This document shows, in pieces, positions 6,646-12,650 of a DNA stretch of 12,650 nucleotides. A program made the position numbers and the translations under genes. The notes below the pieces were generated by a model. It had not been told where the DNA came from, searched no databases, and worked only from the letters and a program-made list of their open reading frames with translations. Within the stretch, counting starts at the first letter, position 1. Each line of letters starts with the position of its first letter. Source of the DNA: an uncultured Collinsella sp. (GTDB lineage Bacteria > Actinomycetota > Coriobacteriia > Coriobacteriales > Coriobacteriaceae); the NCBI GenBank assembly GCA_958421655.1, contig CATZMG010000062.1:1-12650 (forward strand), given 5' to 3'.

Positions 6646-6649
6646 AACT

Positions 6650-6913
6650 ATGGTTTCTGAGAAGGCTACCCTCGTTAATCCTCAGGGTCTGCACATGCGT
6701 CCGGCTGGTCTGTTCGCCTCCACCATGGGCAAGTACGCCTGTGACGTGACGGTCGTCACCCCCGAGAAGGAGGTCAACGGCAAGTCCCCGATGGCCCTCA
6801 TGGCTGCTGGTATCCCCTGCGGTACCGAGGTCGAGGTCAAGTGCGACGGCGCCGACGAGGCCGAGGCTCTGGCTGCTGCCATTGAGCTCATCAAGAGCGG
6901 TCTTGGCGAGTAG
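6650..6913 (+). CDS. ptsH: Phosphocarrier protein HPr
   Basis: Predicted 87-residue cytosolic HPr, which carries phosphate from Enzyme I to the IIA domains of PTS permeases. The active-site segment NPQGLHMRPAG places the phospho-His at residue 15 and the conserved Arg at 17. The regulatory site region VNGKSPMALMAAGI places a Ser at position 46, the residue phosphorylated by HPr kinase in Firmicutes; whether such a kinase exists in this organism cannot be told from the window. Length is typical. The SD GGAG (6640-6643) is 6 bases before the ATG. A hairpin with a short T-run follows before ptsI. Its place between the fructose permease and Enzyme I suggests that the general PTS proteins of this organism are encoded together with its fructose system. 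Confidence 0.97.
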   Translation: MVSEKATLVNPQGLHMRPAGLFASTMGKYACDVTVVTPEKEVNGKSPMALMAAGIPCGTEVEVKCDGADEAEALAAAIELIKSGLGE

Positions 6914-6956
6914 AACTCAAACGGGTCGCATGTTGAACAACTAAGTTCATATTTGG

Positions 6957-6994
6957 GGGCGCAGTGACCTGTTGTAAGGTAGCTGCGCTCTTTT
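6957..6994 (+). terminator. Terminator or attenuator hairpin between ptsH and ptsI
   Basis: GGGCGCAG (6957-6964) pairs with CTGCGCTC (6983-6990, one G-T pair), with an inner ACCT (6967-6970) / AGGT (6977-6980) stem, followed by only four T and then GTC. The weak T-run suggests partial readthrough, which would give more HPr than Enzyme I transcript. No distinct ptsI promoter is visible in the remaining 46 bases. Confidence 0.6.
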
Positions 6995-7040
6995 GTCATG
7001 GATATGGCAAAACGCTTTATCACATGACACGGAGAGAGGA

Positions 7041-8750
7041 ATGGGAATGTATCAGGGAGTCAACGCTTCCGAGGGCATCGGTATCGGCACCGTCATGGTC
7101 GCCGTCGATCCCGACTTGACGTTTGAGCCGCACGAGGTTGCCGATTCGGCAGCAGAGAAGGAGCGCTATCAGTCCGCTCTTTCGGTCTTCTGCGAGAAGA
7201 CCCAGGCTCAGGCCGACCACATGAAGGAGACGGTGGGCGAGGCCGAGGCCGAGATCATGAGCGGACACATTGTCCTGGCTCAGGACCCGGGCATGACCGA
7301 CGCCATCAACGCCGCCATTGACGGCGGTACCTGCGCCGAGCAGGCGCTCATGGACACCTCGACCATGTTCGAGAACATGTTCCTGTCCATGGACGACGAG
7401 ATGTTTCGTCTGCGCGCGGCCGACATCGCCGACATCCGCACCGGTATTCTGGCCGAGCTGCTGGGCAAGGAGGTCGTCGACCTTTCCGTCCTGCCCGAGA
7501 ATACTGTCGTTGTCGTTCACGACCTCACGCCGTCCATGACCGCCACGATCGATAAGGCCCACGTTGCCGGTATCGTCACCGAGACCGGTGGCCGCACGTC
7601 GCACTCCGCGATTATTGCGCGCGCCCTCGAGATCCCGGCTGTCCTTTCGGTTTCCAATAGCTGCACCGCGCTGCGCAACGGTATGACCGTTGTCGTCGAC
7701 GGTGGCAAGGGTATCGTTGAGGCCGATCCCGACGAGGAGACGCTCGCCGCCTACACCGCCAAGGCCGAGGCCTTCGCTGCCGAGAAGGCAGCCCTCGAGG
7801 CCTTCCGCGGCAAGCCGTCCGTGACTGCCGATGGCATCAAGAAGATCATCGCCTGCAACATCGGTAACCCCGATGACGTGCCCAACGCGCTCGATCACGA
7901 CGCCGAGGCCATCGGTCTGTTCCGCTCCGAGTTCCTGTTCATGGACTCTGCTGAGCTTCCTTCCGAGGAGGAGCAGTTCAACGCCTACCGTAAGGTCGCC
8001 AGCGCGCTCAAGGGTGCTCCGGTCATCATCCGCACGCTCGATGTTGGCGGCGACAAGGAGATTCCGTATCTGCACATGGTCAAGGAAGATAACCCCTTCA
8101 TGGGCTTCCGCGCCGTGCGTTACTGCCTGGCCAATCCCGACCAGTACAAGGTCCAGCTCCGCGCTCTGCTGCGCGCTAGCGCCTTCGGTGACGTCAAGAT
8201 CATGATCCCGCTCGTCACCTGCGTCGAGGAGGTCTTGGCTGTCAAGGAGCTCGTCGAGCAGTGCAAGGCCGAGCTGACCGAAGAGGGTCGCAAGTTCAAC
8301 GAGAACATCGAGGTCGGCATCATGGTCGAGACGCCCGCCGCTTCGCTGCTCGCAGACCGTCTTGCCGAGGTTGCCGACTTCTTCTCCATCGGCACCAACG
8401 ACCTGATCGGCTACACCATGTGCGCCGACCGTGGTAACGACACCATCTCCAACCTGTACCAGGTGTACTATCCCGCCGTGCTCCGCTCGCTCAAGAACAT
8501 CATCGAGAGCGGCGTTAAGGCCGGTATCATGGTCGGTATGTGCGGCGAGGCCGCTGCCGATCCGCTGCTCGAGCCGCTGCTGATCAGCTGGGGCCTGGAG
8601 GAGTTCTCGATGAGCGCTCCGTCGATCCTGCGCGCCCGCAAGACCATCAGCCAGTGGACCAAGGCCGAGTGCGACGAGCTCGCCGAGAAGGCGCTCGCCT
8701 GCAACACCGCCGCCGAGGTCAAGGCACTGCTCGAGTCCGCAGCTCGCTAA
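7041..8750 (+). CDS. ptsI: PTS Enzyme I (phosphoenolpyruvate-protein phosphotransferase)
   Basis: Predicted 569-residue cytosolic dimer that takes phosphate from PEP and passes it to HPr. The N-terminal part (about 1-220) contains the HPr-binding helices and the swivelling phospho-His domain with GGRTSHSAIIAR (His188). The C-terminal PEP-binding barrel contains GLFRSEFLFMD (Arg295), RTLDVGGDKEIPY (Arg331), GTNDLIGYTM and the catalytic GMCGEAA (Cys501). Numbering runs one behind the E. coli enzyme, so all key residues are present. The frame is open 16 codons upstream; ATG 7041 is chosen because GGAG (7031-7034) lies 6 bases before it. ATG 7047 is a possible alternative, with AGAGAGGA as SD. 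Codon use is strongly biased toward C/G-ending codons, as expected for a highly expressed gene. Confidence 0.97.
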   Translation: MGMYQGVNASEGIGIGTVMVAVDPDLTFEPHEVADSAAEKERYQSALSVFCEKTQAQADHMKETVGEAEAEIMSGHIVLAQDPGMTDAINAAIDGGTCAEQALMDTSTMFENMFLSMDDEMFRLRAADIADIRTGILAELLGKEVVDLSVLPENTVVVVHDLTPSMTATIDKAHVAGIVTETGGRTSHSAIIARALEIPAVLSVSNSCTALRNGMTVVVDGGKGIVEADPDEETLAAYTAKAEAFAAEKAALEAFRGKPSVTADGIKKIIACNIGNPDDVPNALDHDAEAIGLFRSEFLFMDSAELPSEEEQFNAYRKVASALKGAPVIIRTLDVGGDKEIPYLHMVKEDNPFMGFRAVRYCLANPDQYKVQLRALLRASAFGDVKIMIPLVTCVEEVLAVKELVEQCKAELTEEGRKFNENIEVGIMVETPAASLLADRLAEVADFFSIGTNDLIGYTMCADRGNDTISNLYQVYYPAVLRSLKNIIESGVKAGIMVGMCGEAAADPLLEPLLISWGLEEFSMSAPSILRARKTISQWTKAECDELAEKALACNTAAEVKALLESAAR

Positions 8751-8767
8751 TTTGGTATCAGAGGTAA

Positions 8768-8797
8768 CCGCGTGGTTGGAATGGGCCGGCCACGCGG
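8768..8797 (+). promoter_or_regulatory. GC-rich hairpin between ptsI and the first fruK
   Basis: CCGCGTGG (8768-8775) pairs exactly with CCACGCGG (8790-8797) across a 14-base loop. There is no T-run, so termination is unlikely. It lies 28 bases before the fruK start and could be an mRNA processing or stabilising stem within a ptsI-fruK transcript. Confidence 0.5.
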
Positions 8798-8824
8798 CCC
8801 TCACATATACAGGGGGTACTGTAA

Positions 8825-9757
8825 ATGTTCTACACGCTAACCGCTAACCCGGCTGTCGACATGACGGTTTCGAGCTCTCCGCTCGAGCCCGACGAGAACG
8901 TCCGCACCGGCTCGGCCAGCTACACGGCTAACGGCAAGGGCCTCGACGTGTCCTTCGCCTTTAAGAAGATGGGCGTTGACACCGTCGCACTCGGCTTCTT
9001 CGCTGGCTTCACGGGCAAGTTTATCGTCGAGGAGGTCATGAACCTGGGCTGCCTGTGCCGCCCGGTCTGGACCGACGGTATCACGCGCATCAACACCTAC
9101 GTCAACGATGGCCAGCACGAGTACGGCATCCTGAACCCCGGCGCTCCTATTACGCCGCAGCACCAGGAGGAGCTCTACAACATCCTGGACACCGCGGGCG
9201 ATCTCGAGTGCCTGATCGTTTCCGGCTCCGTGCCTCCCAAAGCTACGCCCGACTTCCTGGCTCAGGTCATGGAGCACGCTCAGGCTCGTGGCGCCGACGT
9301 CGTCCTGGACCTGTCCTCCGACAAGCTCAAGGAGCTCGCTCACAAGAAGCCGCTGCTCATCAAGCCGAACCATCACGAGATGAAGGCCATCTTCGGCGTG
9401 CCGGTCGACACCGACGACGAGGTCCGCGTTGCCATGAAGATGGCTCACGACGCTGGCGTTCAGAACGTGCTGCTCACCCGTGGTAGCCGCGGCGACGCTT
9501 ACTTCTCCAACGGCGAGGATATTTGGTACGCCAAGCGTGAGTTCAACATCAAGCTGGTTTCTTCTGTCTGCGCCGGCGACTGCACCCTCGCTGCGTTCCT
9601 GCACAAGTGGTACAGGGATCGCGACAACGTCGAGGAGGCCATGAAGCTCGCTATGGCCACCGGCGCCAACGTTGCCGAGTCCGTCGGCATCGGCGACTTC
9701 GGTCACGTCGACGAGTACAGCAAGCGCGTTGCTGTCCGCAAGCTCGATCGTCAGTAA
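8825..9757 (+). CDS. fruK: 1-phosphofructokinase-like PfkB-family kinase, copy 1 (divergent)
   Basis: Predicted 310-residue cytosolic sugar-phosphate kinase of the FruK/LacC branch; the expected reaction is fructose-1-phosphate plus ATP to fructose-1,6-bisphosphate. Seen: MFYTLTANPAVDMTV at the start with Asp12, NGKGLDVS at 36-43, TDGITRIN with Arg88, IVSGSVPP, LIKPNHHE, and the C-terminal catalytic loop VCAGDCTLAAF with the likely base Asp252. Compared with copy 2 and the family, three spots differ: Asp41 where N is usual (GKGLNVS), TRGSRGDAYF where T/S-L-G-G-x-G is usual, and Cys253 where Ser is usual. AGGGGG (8811-8816) is the SD, 8 bases before the ATG. It follows ptsI with no clear terminator and ends in a strong one. 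It may phosphorylate a related sugar phosphate, or work less well; the catalytic Asp is intact, so it is not a clear pseudogene. Confidence 0.9.
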   Translation: MFYTLTANPAVDMTVSSSPLEPDENVRTGSASYTANGKGLDVSFAFKKMGVDTVALGFFAGFTGKFIVEEVMNLGCLCRPVWTDGITRINTYVNDGQHEYGILNPGAPITPQHQEELYNILDTAGDLECLIVSGSVPPKATPDFLAQVMEHAQARGADVVLDLSSDKLKELAHKKPLLIKPNHHEMKAIFGVPVDTDDEVRVAMKMAHDAGVQNVLLTRGSRGDAYFSNGEDIWYAKREFNIKLVSSVCAGDCTLAAFLHKWYRDRDNVEEAMKLAMATGANVAESVGIGDFGHVDEYSKRVAVRKLDRQ

Positions 9758-9785
9758 TCGAAACGCGACATATTCGTGCGCATGC

Positions 9786-9817
9786 GGCGCCCCGGTTTCG
9801 GCTGGGGCGCCTTTTTT
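9786..9817 (+). terminator. Rho-independent terminator after fruK copy 1
   Basis: GGCGCCCC (9786-9793) pairs exactly with GGGGCGCC (9804-9811) across a 10-base loop, followed by six T. It separates the two kinase genes into different transcripts. Confidence 0.94.
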
Positions 9818-9905
9818 GTTCCGTTATTGGGAGAGATGCTCTGCCGTACTTCATCGCTTCCACACCGTTCACCGAGTTGTCCTAGCCTTTTACCGTTGGG
9901 TGGAA

Positions 9906-9911
9906 TATACT
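9906..9911 (+). promoter_or_regulatory. Candidate -10 box for fruK copy 2
   Basis: TATACT lies 34 bases before the ATG and 89 bases after the terminator of the first kinase gene. No matching -35 is found at 16-18 bases; TTGTCC at 9877 is 23 bases away. A separate promoter is expected here because of the upstream terminator. Confidence 0.4.
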
Positions 9912-9945
9912 TTCATTAACACGTTACTTCGTGAAAGGAACATTC

Positions 9946-10878
9946 ATGATTTACACGCTCACTGCAAATCCCGCCATTGACTACAACATCGCCTGCGACG
10001 GCCTTGCTGCCAACACCGTCACGCGTACCCGTAACGCCGTCTACACGCCCAACGGCAAGGGTCTCAACGTCTCGTTCACCCTCGATCACTACGGTGTTGA
10101 CACCACGATCCTGGGCTTTTTCGCCGGCTTCTCGGGCGAGTTTATCGTTAAGGGCGCCGAGGCCCTGGGCGTGCCCGTCAAGCCCGTTTGGACCGACGGC
10201 ATCACGCGCGTCAACGTGTTCCTCAATGCCGGACCCGACACCGAGTACAACATGGTCAACGCCGGTGCCGCCATCAACGAGGCCAACGAGCAGGAGATGT
10301 TTGAGCTCATCGATTCGCTCGATGACATGACCTGCCTGGTCATCAGCGGCTCGCTGCCTCCCAACACTTCCGAGGGCTTCTTGGCCGAGGTCCTGCGCCG
10401 CGTCAAGGCCAAGGGGGCCGAGTTCGTCCTCGACATCTCGAGCCATCAGCTGGCAGATCTCATTGCCATGGAGCCGCTGCTGATCAAGCCCAATGACGAC
10501 GAGTTGCTCGATATCTTTGGCATTAAGGTGAGCGGTGGCGACGATGAGTCCGTCAAGGGCGCTATGGCTGAGCTTCATGCCAAGGGCGCCAAGAACGTGC
10601 TGCTGACCCTCGGCGGCGCCGGTGCGTACTTCTCCAACGGCAAGCACATCTGGTTTGCTAACCGCACCTTCGACGTCAAGCTGCTGTCGACGGTGTGTGC
10701 CGGCGATTCCTCGCTCGCTGCCTTCCTGTCCGTGTGGCACGACGCCCCCGAGCGCGTCGAGGACGCCCTGCGCCTTTCGATGGCCACTGGCGCCAACGTG
10801 GTCGAGTGCCCTGGTTTGGGTGATTTTGCCAAGGTGGACGAATATAAGAAGCACATCGAGGTTCGCCAGGTCTGCTAG
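9946..10878 (+). CDS. fruK: 1-phosphofructokinase (PfkB family), copy 2
   Basis: Predicted 310-residue cytosolic kinase, the same length as copy 1, and identical to it at 51 of the first 90 residues without a gap (my count). Seen: MIYTLTANPAID with Asp12, NGKGLNVS at 36-43 with the usual Asn41, TDGITRVN with Arg88, VISGSLPPN, LIKPNDDE, TLGGAGAYF, and the catalytic loop VCAGDSSLAAF with Asp254. These fit a working fructose-1-phosphate kinase; tagatose-6-phosphate kinase (LacC) is the nearest alternative. The frame is open from a GTG at 9931, but ATG 9946 is chosen because AAGGAA (9935-9940) precedes it by 5 bases and the protein then aligns end to end with copy 1. It is flanked by terminators, so it is probably a single-gene transcript. 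Confidence 0.94.
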   Translation: MIYTLTANPAIDYNIACDGLAANTVTRTRNAVYTPNGKGLNVSFTLDHYGVDTTILGFFAGFSGEFIVKGAEALGVPVKPVWTDGITRVNVFLNAGPDTEYNMVNAGAAINEANEQEMFELIDSLDDMTCLVISGSLPPNTSEGFLAEVLRRVKAKGAEFVLDISSHQLADLIAMEPLLIKPNDDELLDIFGIKVSGGDDESVKGAMAELHAKGAKNVLLTLGGAGAYFSNGKHIWFANRTFDVKLLSTVCAGDSSLAAFLSVWHDAPERVEDALRLSMATGANVVECPGLGDFAKVDEYKKHIEVRQVC

Positions 10879-10900
10879 CAGCATCGATACATCGTTGCCG

Positions 10901-10937
10901 AACACCCGCTTTGGATCTCCGAGGCGGGTGTTTTTTT
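10901..10937 (+). terminator. Rho-independent terminator after fruK copy 2
   Basis: AACACCCGC (10901-10909) pairs exactly with GCGGGTGTT (10924-10932), with a 14-base loop and a run of seven T (10931-10937), 22 bases after the stop. Confidence 0.93.
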
Positions 10938-11018
10938 GTGCGCTGATCGTATGTGGCGTTTGCTGTCTCGTTTTATCGAATCGACGACGCGATTGCGTGT
11001 GCGCGCTTTCTCGTTTCT

Positions 11019-11027
11019 TGCTAGACT
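11019..11027 (+). promoter_or_regulatory. Extended -10 promoter for the CCA-adding enzyme gene
   Basis: TGCTAGACT has the TG-n motif directly before a -10-like TAGACT (11022-11027). No -35 at 17 bases is obvious, which is common for extended -10 promoters. Transcription would start near 11033, giving a leader of about 40 bases. Confidence 0.5.
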
Positions 11028-11074
11028 TCTTGAGAACCATCGATTAACGCTCACAAGTGCAGGAGGCCATAGGC

Positions 11075-12469
11075 ATGTGCAATGTTTCTCTCAACGGTAC
11101 GCAACCGTCTGATGCCTCCCTGCGCGTCCTGCGCGCGCTTGAGGCGGCTGGTCTTGAGGCTTGGTACGTGGGCGGTTGGGTGCGCGACGCCCTGATGGGG
11201 CGCCCCAGCCACGATGTTGATATGTGCTGTAGCGGCCTGTGGCAGGAGTCCAAAGCGGCGCTCGAGGCCGCTGATATCGCGGTCGTGGAGTCGGGCATTA
11301 AATTTGGCGGAATCACGGCTATTTCCGATGGCGAGCGTATCGAGGTCACCACGTACCGCCTGGATGGCTTTTACACCGATGGGCGCCATCCTCAGAGTGT
11401 CGAGCGTGCCGCCTCGCTCGAGGACGATCTGGCCCGCCGCGACTTTACCGTCAACGCCATGGCCTGGCATCCCGAGCGCGGGCTTGTCGACCGCTACGAC
11501 GGCCAGGGTGACTTGGAGCGCAAGCTGATTCGCGCTGTCGGTGATCCCAAGCGTCGCTTTAACGAGGACGCCCTGCGCATGCTGCGTGCGGTGCGCTTTG
11601 CCTGCCGTCTGGACTTTATGATTGAGCCCGAGACTAAGCGTGCGCTTGCCGAGTGCGCGCCGCTGCTCGATGCCGTGGCGCGCGAGCGTGTGGGTATTGA
11701 GCTCGAGGGCATTCTTTCGACCGGCCACGGGGGAGACGCCATGCTGCGCTACCCCGAGCTTATCTGCGCCGCCGTGCCCGAGTTGGCAGCGGGTCGCGGG
11801 TTTGATCAGCGCAGTGTCTATCATGCGTTTAACGTCTACGAGCATATCGCCCGCGTGCTGACGGTGGCAGGGGAGCTGGCGCTGTGCGAAGTCGTCGCGC
11901 CCTCACCGAGCCTTATGTGGGCGGCTTTTTTGCACGACGCCTCCAAGCCTGATTGCTTTACGGTCGATCACGCCGGCAGCGGCCACTTTTACGGTCATCC
12001 CGAGCTCGGCGCCAAGAAGGCGCGTGTCATCATGGATCGCCTGGCACTCTCGCACGATTTGGTGCGCGATGTGTGCCTGCTGATCAAATACCACGATAAG
12101 CCGCTGCGCCCCGAGCGATCCTGCCTGCTCAATATGATGCGTGCGCTTTCGGGCGAGGGTGTCGATACGCCGCGTCTGATGGACGAGCTCATGGACCTTA
12201 AGCGTGCCGACACGCTCGGCAAGGCCCCGTCGTGCTTCTATTACGTTGAGACAATTGAGGAGATGCGCGCGATGGCGCACGAGCTGCTGAAGGCAGGGGA
12301 GCCCTATACGCTCAAGATGCTCGCCATCAACGGCGGCGACCTGATCCGTGCCGGAGTCAAGCCCGGGCCGGAACTGGGTCAGCTTCTCAACTCCGCCCTC
12401 GACGCCGTGATCGAAGACAACATTCCCAACGATCGCGAAGCTCTTTTGGTCCATCTCAACTTGAATTAG
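11075..12469 (+). CDS. cca: CCA-adding tRNA nucleotidyltransferase with HD domain
   Basis: Predicted 464-residue cytosolic enzyme that builds or repairs the 3' CCA end of tRNAs with CTP and ATP (class II, polymerase-beta fold). Seen: YVGGWVRDALMGR (GGWVRD at 33-38), the metal-binding HDVDM with Asp47 and Asp49, RRDFTVNAMA, RYDGQGDL, EDALRMLRAVRFACRL (the nucleotide and RNA-binding neck), and then an HD domain with VYHAFNVYEHI, AAFLHDASKP (His287-Asp288) and LLIKYHD. HD domains in this family can have phosphatase or phosphodiesterase activity. An in-frame GTG at 11057 is open, but ATG 11075 is chosen because AGGAGG (11061-11066) is 8 bases upstream and overlaps the sequence just after that GTG. 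Poly(A) polymerase is the alternative in this superfamily. It precedes a tRNA gene, a fitting but probably chance neighbour. Confidence 0.95.
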   Translation: MCNVSLNGTQPSDASLRVLRALEAAGLEAWYVGGWVRDALMGRPSHDVDMCCSGLWQESKAALEAADIAVVESGIKFGGITAISDGERIEVTTYRLDGFYTDGRHPQSVERAASLEDDLARRDFTVNAMAWHPERGLVDRYDGQGDLERKLIRAVGDPKRRFNEDALRMLRAVRFACRLDFMIEPETKRALAECAPLLDAVARERVGIELEGILSTGHGGDAMLRYPELICAAVPELAAGRGFDQRSVYHAFNVYEHIARVLTVAGELALCEVVAPSPSLMWAAFLHDASKPDCFTVDHAGSGHFYGHPELGAKKARVIMDRLALSHDLVRDVCLLIKYHDKPLRPERSCLLNMMRALSGEGVDTPRLMDELMDLKRADTLGKAPSCFYYVETIEEMRAMAHELLKAGEPYTLKMLAINGGDLIRAGVKPGPELGQLLNSALDAVIEDNIPNDREALLVHLNLN

Positions 12470-12533
12470 CTACCCAGTTTACCTGCGTGTTCCATAACCT
12501 GACGACAATTTTTCGGCAATTTGGAATTTCTTC

Positions 12534-12562
12534 TTGCGCTGACGTTTTTTGTCCCGTAATAT
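12534..12562 (+). promoter_or_regulatory. Sigma-A-type promoter of the tRNA-Glu gene
   Basis: TTGCGC (12534-12539), a 17-base spacer, then TAATAT (12557-12562). Transcription would start near 12569, about 28 bases before the tRNA. The spacing is ideal and there is no other gene it could serve. Confidence 0.65.
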
Positions 12563-12596
12563 ATTTCCTCGCAGCACGGCAGTGCAGATGTCATGT

Positions 12597-12650
12597 GGCC
12601 CGTTCGTCTAGCGGTTTAGGACGCCGCCCTCTCAAGGCGGAGATCACCAG
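12597..12650 (+). tRNA. tRNA-Glu (anticodon CUC), 3' end beyond the window
   Basis: The sequence begins with the acceptor strand GGCCCGT, then a D-arm (GTCT...AGGAC), and an anticodon stem CCGCC (12624-12628) / GGCGG (12636-12640) around the 7-base loop CTCTCAA, with anticodon CTC at 12631-12633, which reads GAG. The variable region and the start of the T-arm follow and the window ends there. The features match bacterial tRNA-Glu. About 54 of roughly 75 bases are present. Confidence 0.95.

Larger units (their letters stand above)
6124..6649. other. 526-bp intergenic region between fruA and ptsH
   Basis: No credible gene lies here on either strand. It holds, in order: the fruA terminator (6161-6196), an 87-bp inverted-repeat element (6200-6286), 96 bases with no structure I can name (6287-6382), a 129-bp nested inverted-repeat element (6383-6511), a small TGTG-AAA-CACA dyad (6542-6552), an AT-rich possible -10 region, and the ptsH leader. 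It is much the longest gap in the window. Confidence 0.85.

Noticed and set aside
7020..8804. 594-codon open frame on the - strand over ptsI
   Set aside because: Shadow of ptsI for the same codon-bias reason; repetitive Leu/Gly/Asp-rich translation without recognisable motifs.
9916..11040. 374-codon open frame on the - strand over fruK copy 2
   Set aside because: Antisense shadow crossing a terminator; unlike any protein I recognise.
12470..12533. Terminator after cca
   Set aside because: There is a T-run near 12509-12513 (AATTTTTCGG) but no stem of useful length before it; none reported.
1..12650. CRISPR array, insertion sequence or phage genes
   Set aside because: No regularly spaced direct repeats, transposase, integrase or structural phage genes were seen on either strand.

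Overview
The window is a stretch of chromosome from a high-GC Gram-positive bacterium. The best guess is the Coriobacteriia, close to Collinsella. That rests on base composition, strong SD sequences, the tlyA-nadK-recN order and the general look of the proteins. It is an inference made without any database search. There is no sign of phage, plasmid or CRISPR.

Left part (1-2930, + strand): a housekeeping run with overlapping genes. It holds the end of tlyA (2'-O rRNA methyltransferase), nadK (NAD kinase) and recN (SMC-like DNA repair ATPase). It closes with a short hairpin (2949-2981) that can serve as terminator in both directions, because the next gene converges on it.

Centre (2990-10878): a self-contained PTS sugar locus. 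An RpiR/MurR-type regulator on the - strand diverges from a fructose-type PTS permease with all three EII domains fused in the order IIB-IIC-IIA (4120-6123). HPr (ptsH), Enzyme I (ptsI) and two adjacent paralogous PfkB-family 1-phosphofructokinases follow on the + strand. Together they give the whole route from PEP through EI, HPr, IIA, IIB and IIC to fructose-1-phosphate, and on to fructose-1,6-bisphosphate. Terminators or attenuator-like hairpins separate most of the genes, so this is a gene cluster made of several transcripts rather than one operon. The 526-bp gap between the permease and ptsH is the most unusual place. After the permease terminator it carries two unrelated long inverted repeats: 32-nt arms at 6200-6286, and 31-nt GC-rich arms enclosing a further hairpin at 6383-6511. 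The ptsH leader can also pair with its own SD sequence.

Right part (10901-12650): an extended -10 promoter drives a CCA-adding tRNA nucleotidyltransferase with an HD domain. After it comes a well-formed promoter and the 5' two thirds of a tRNA-Glu (anticodon CUC), cut by the window end.

The main points to follow up are the two inverted-repeat elements, the divergence of the first fructokinase copy at otherwise conserved active-site motifs, and the layered RNA and operator structures that may tune expression of the PTS. I saw no clearly new defence or mobile system here.
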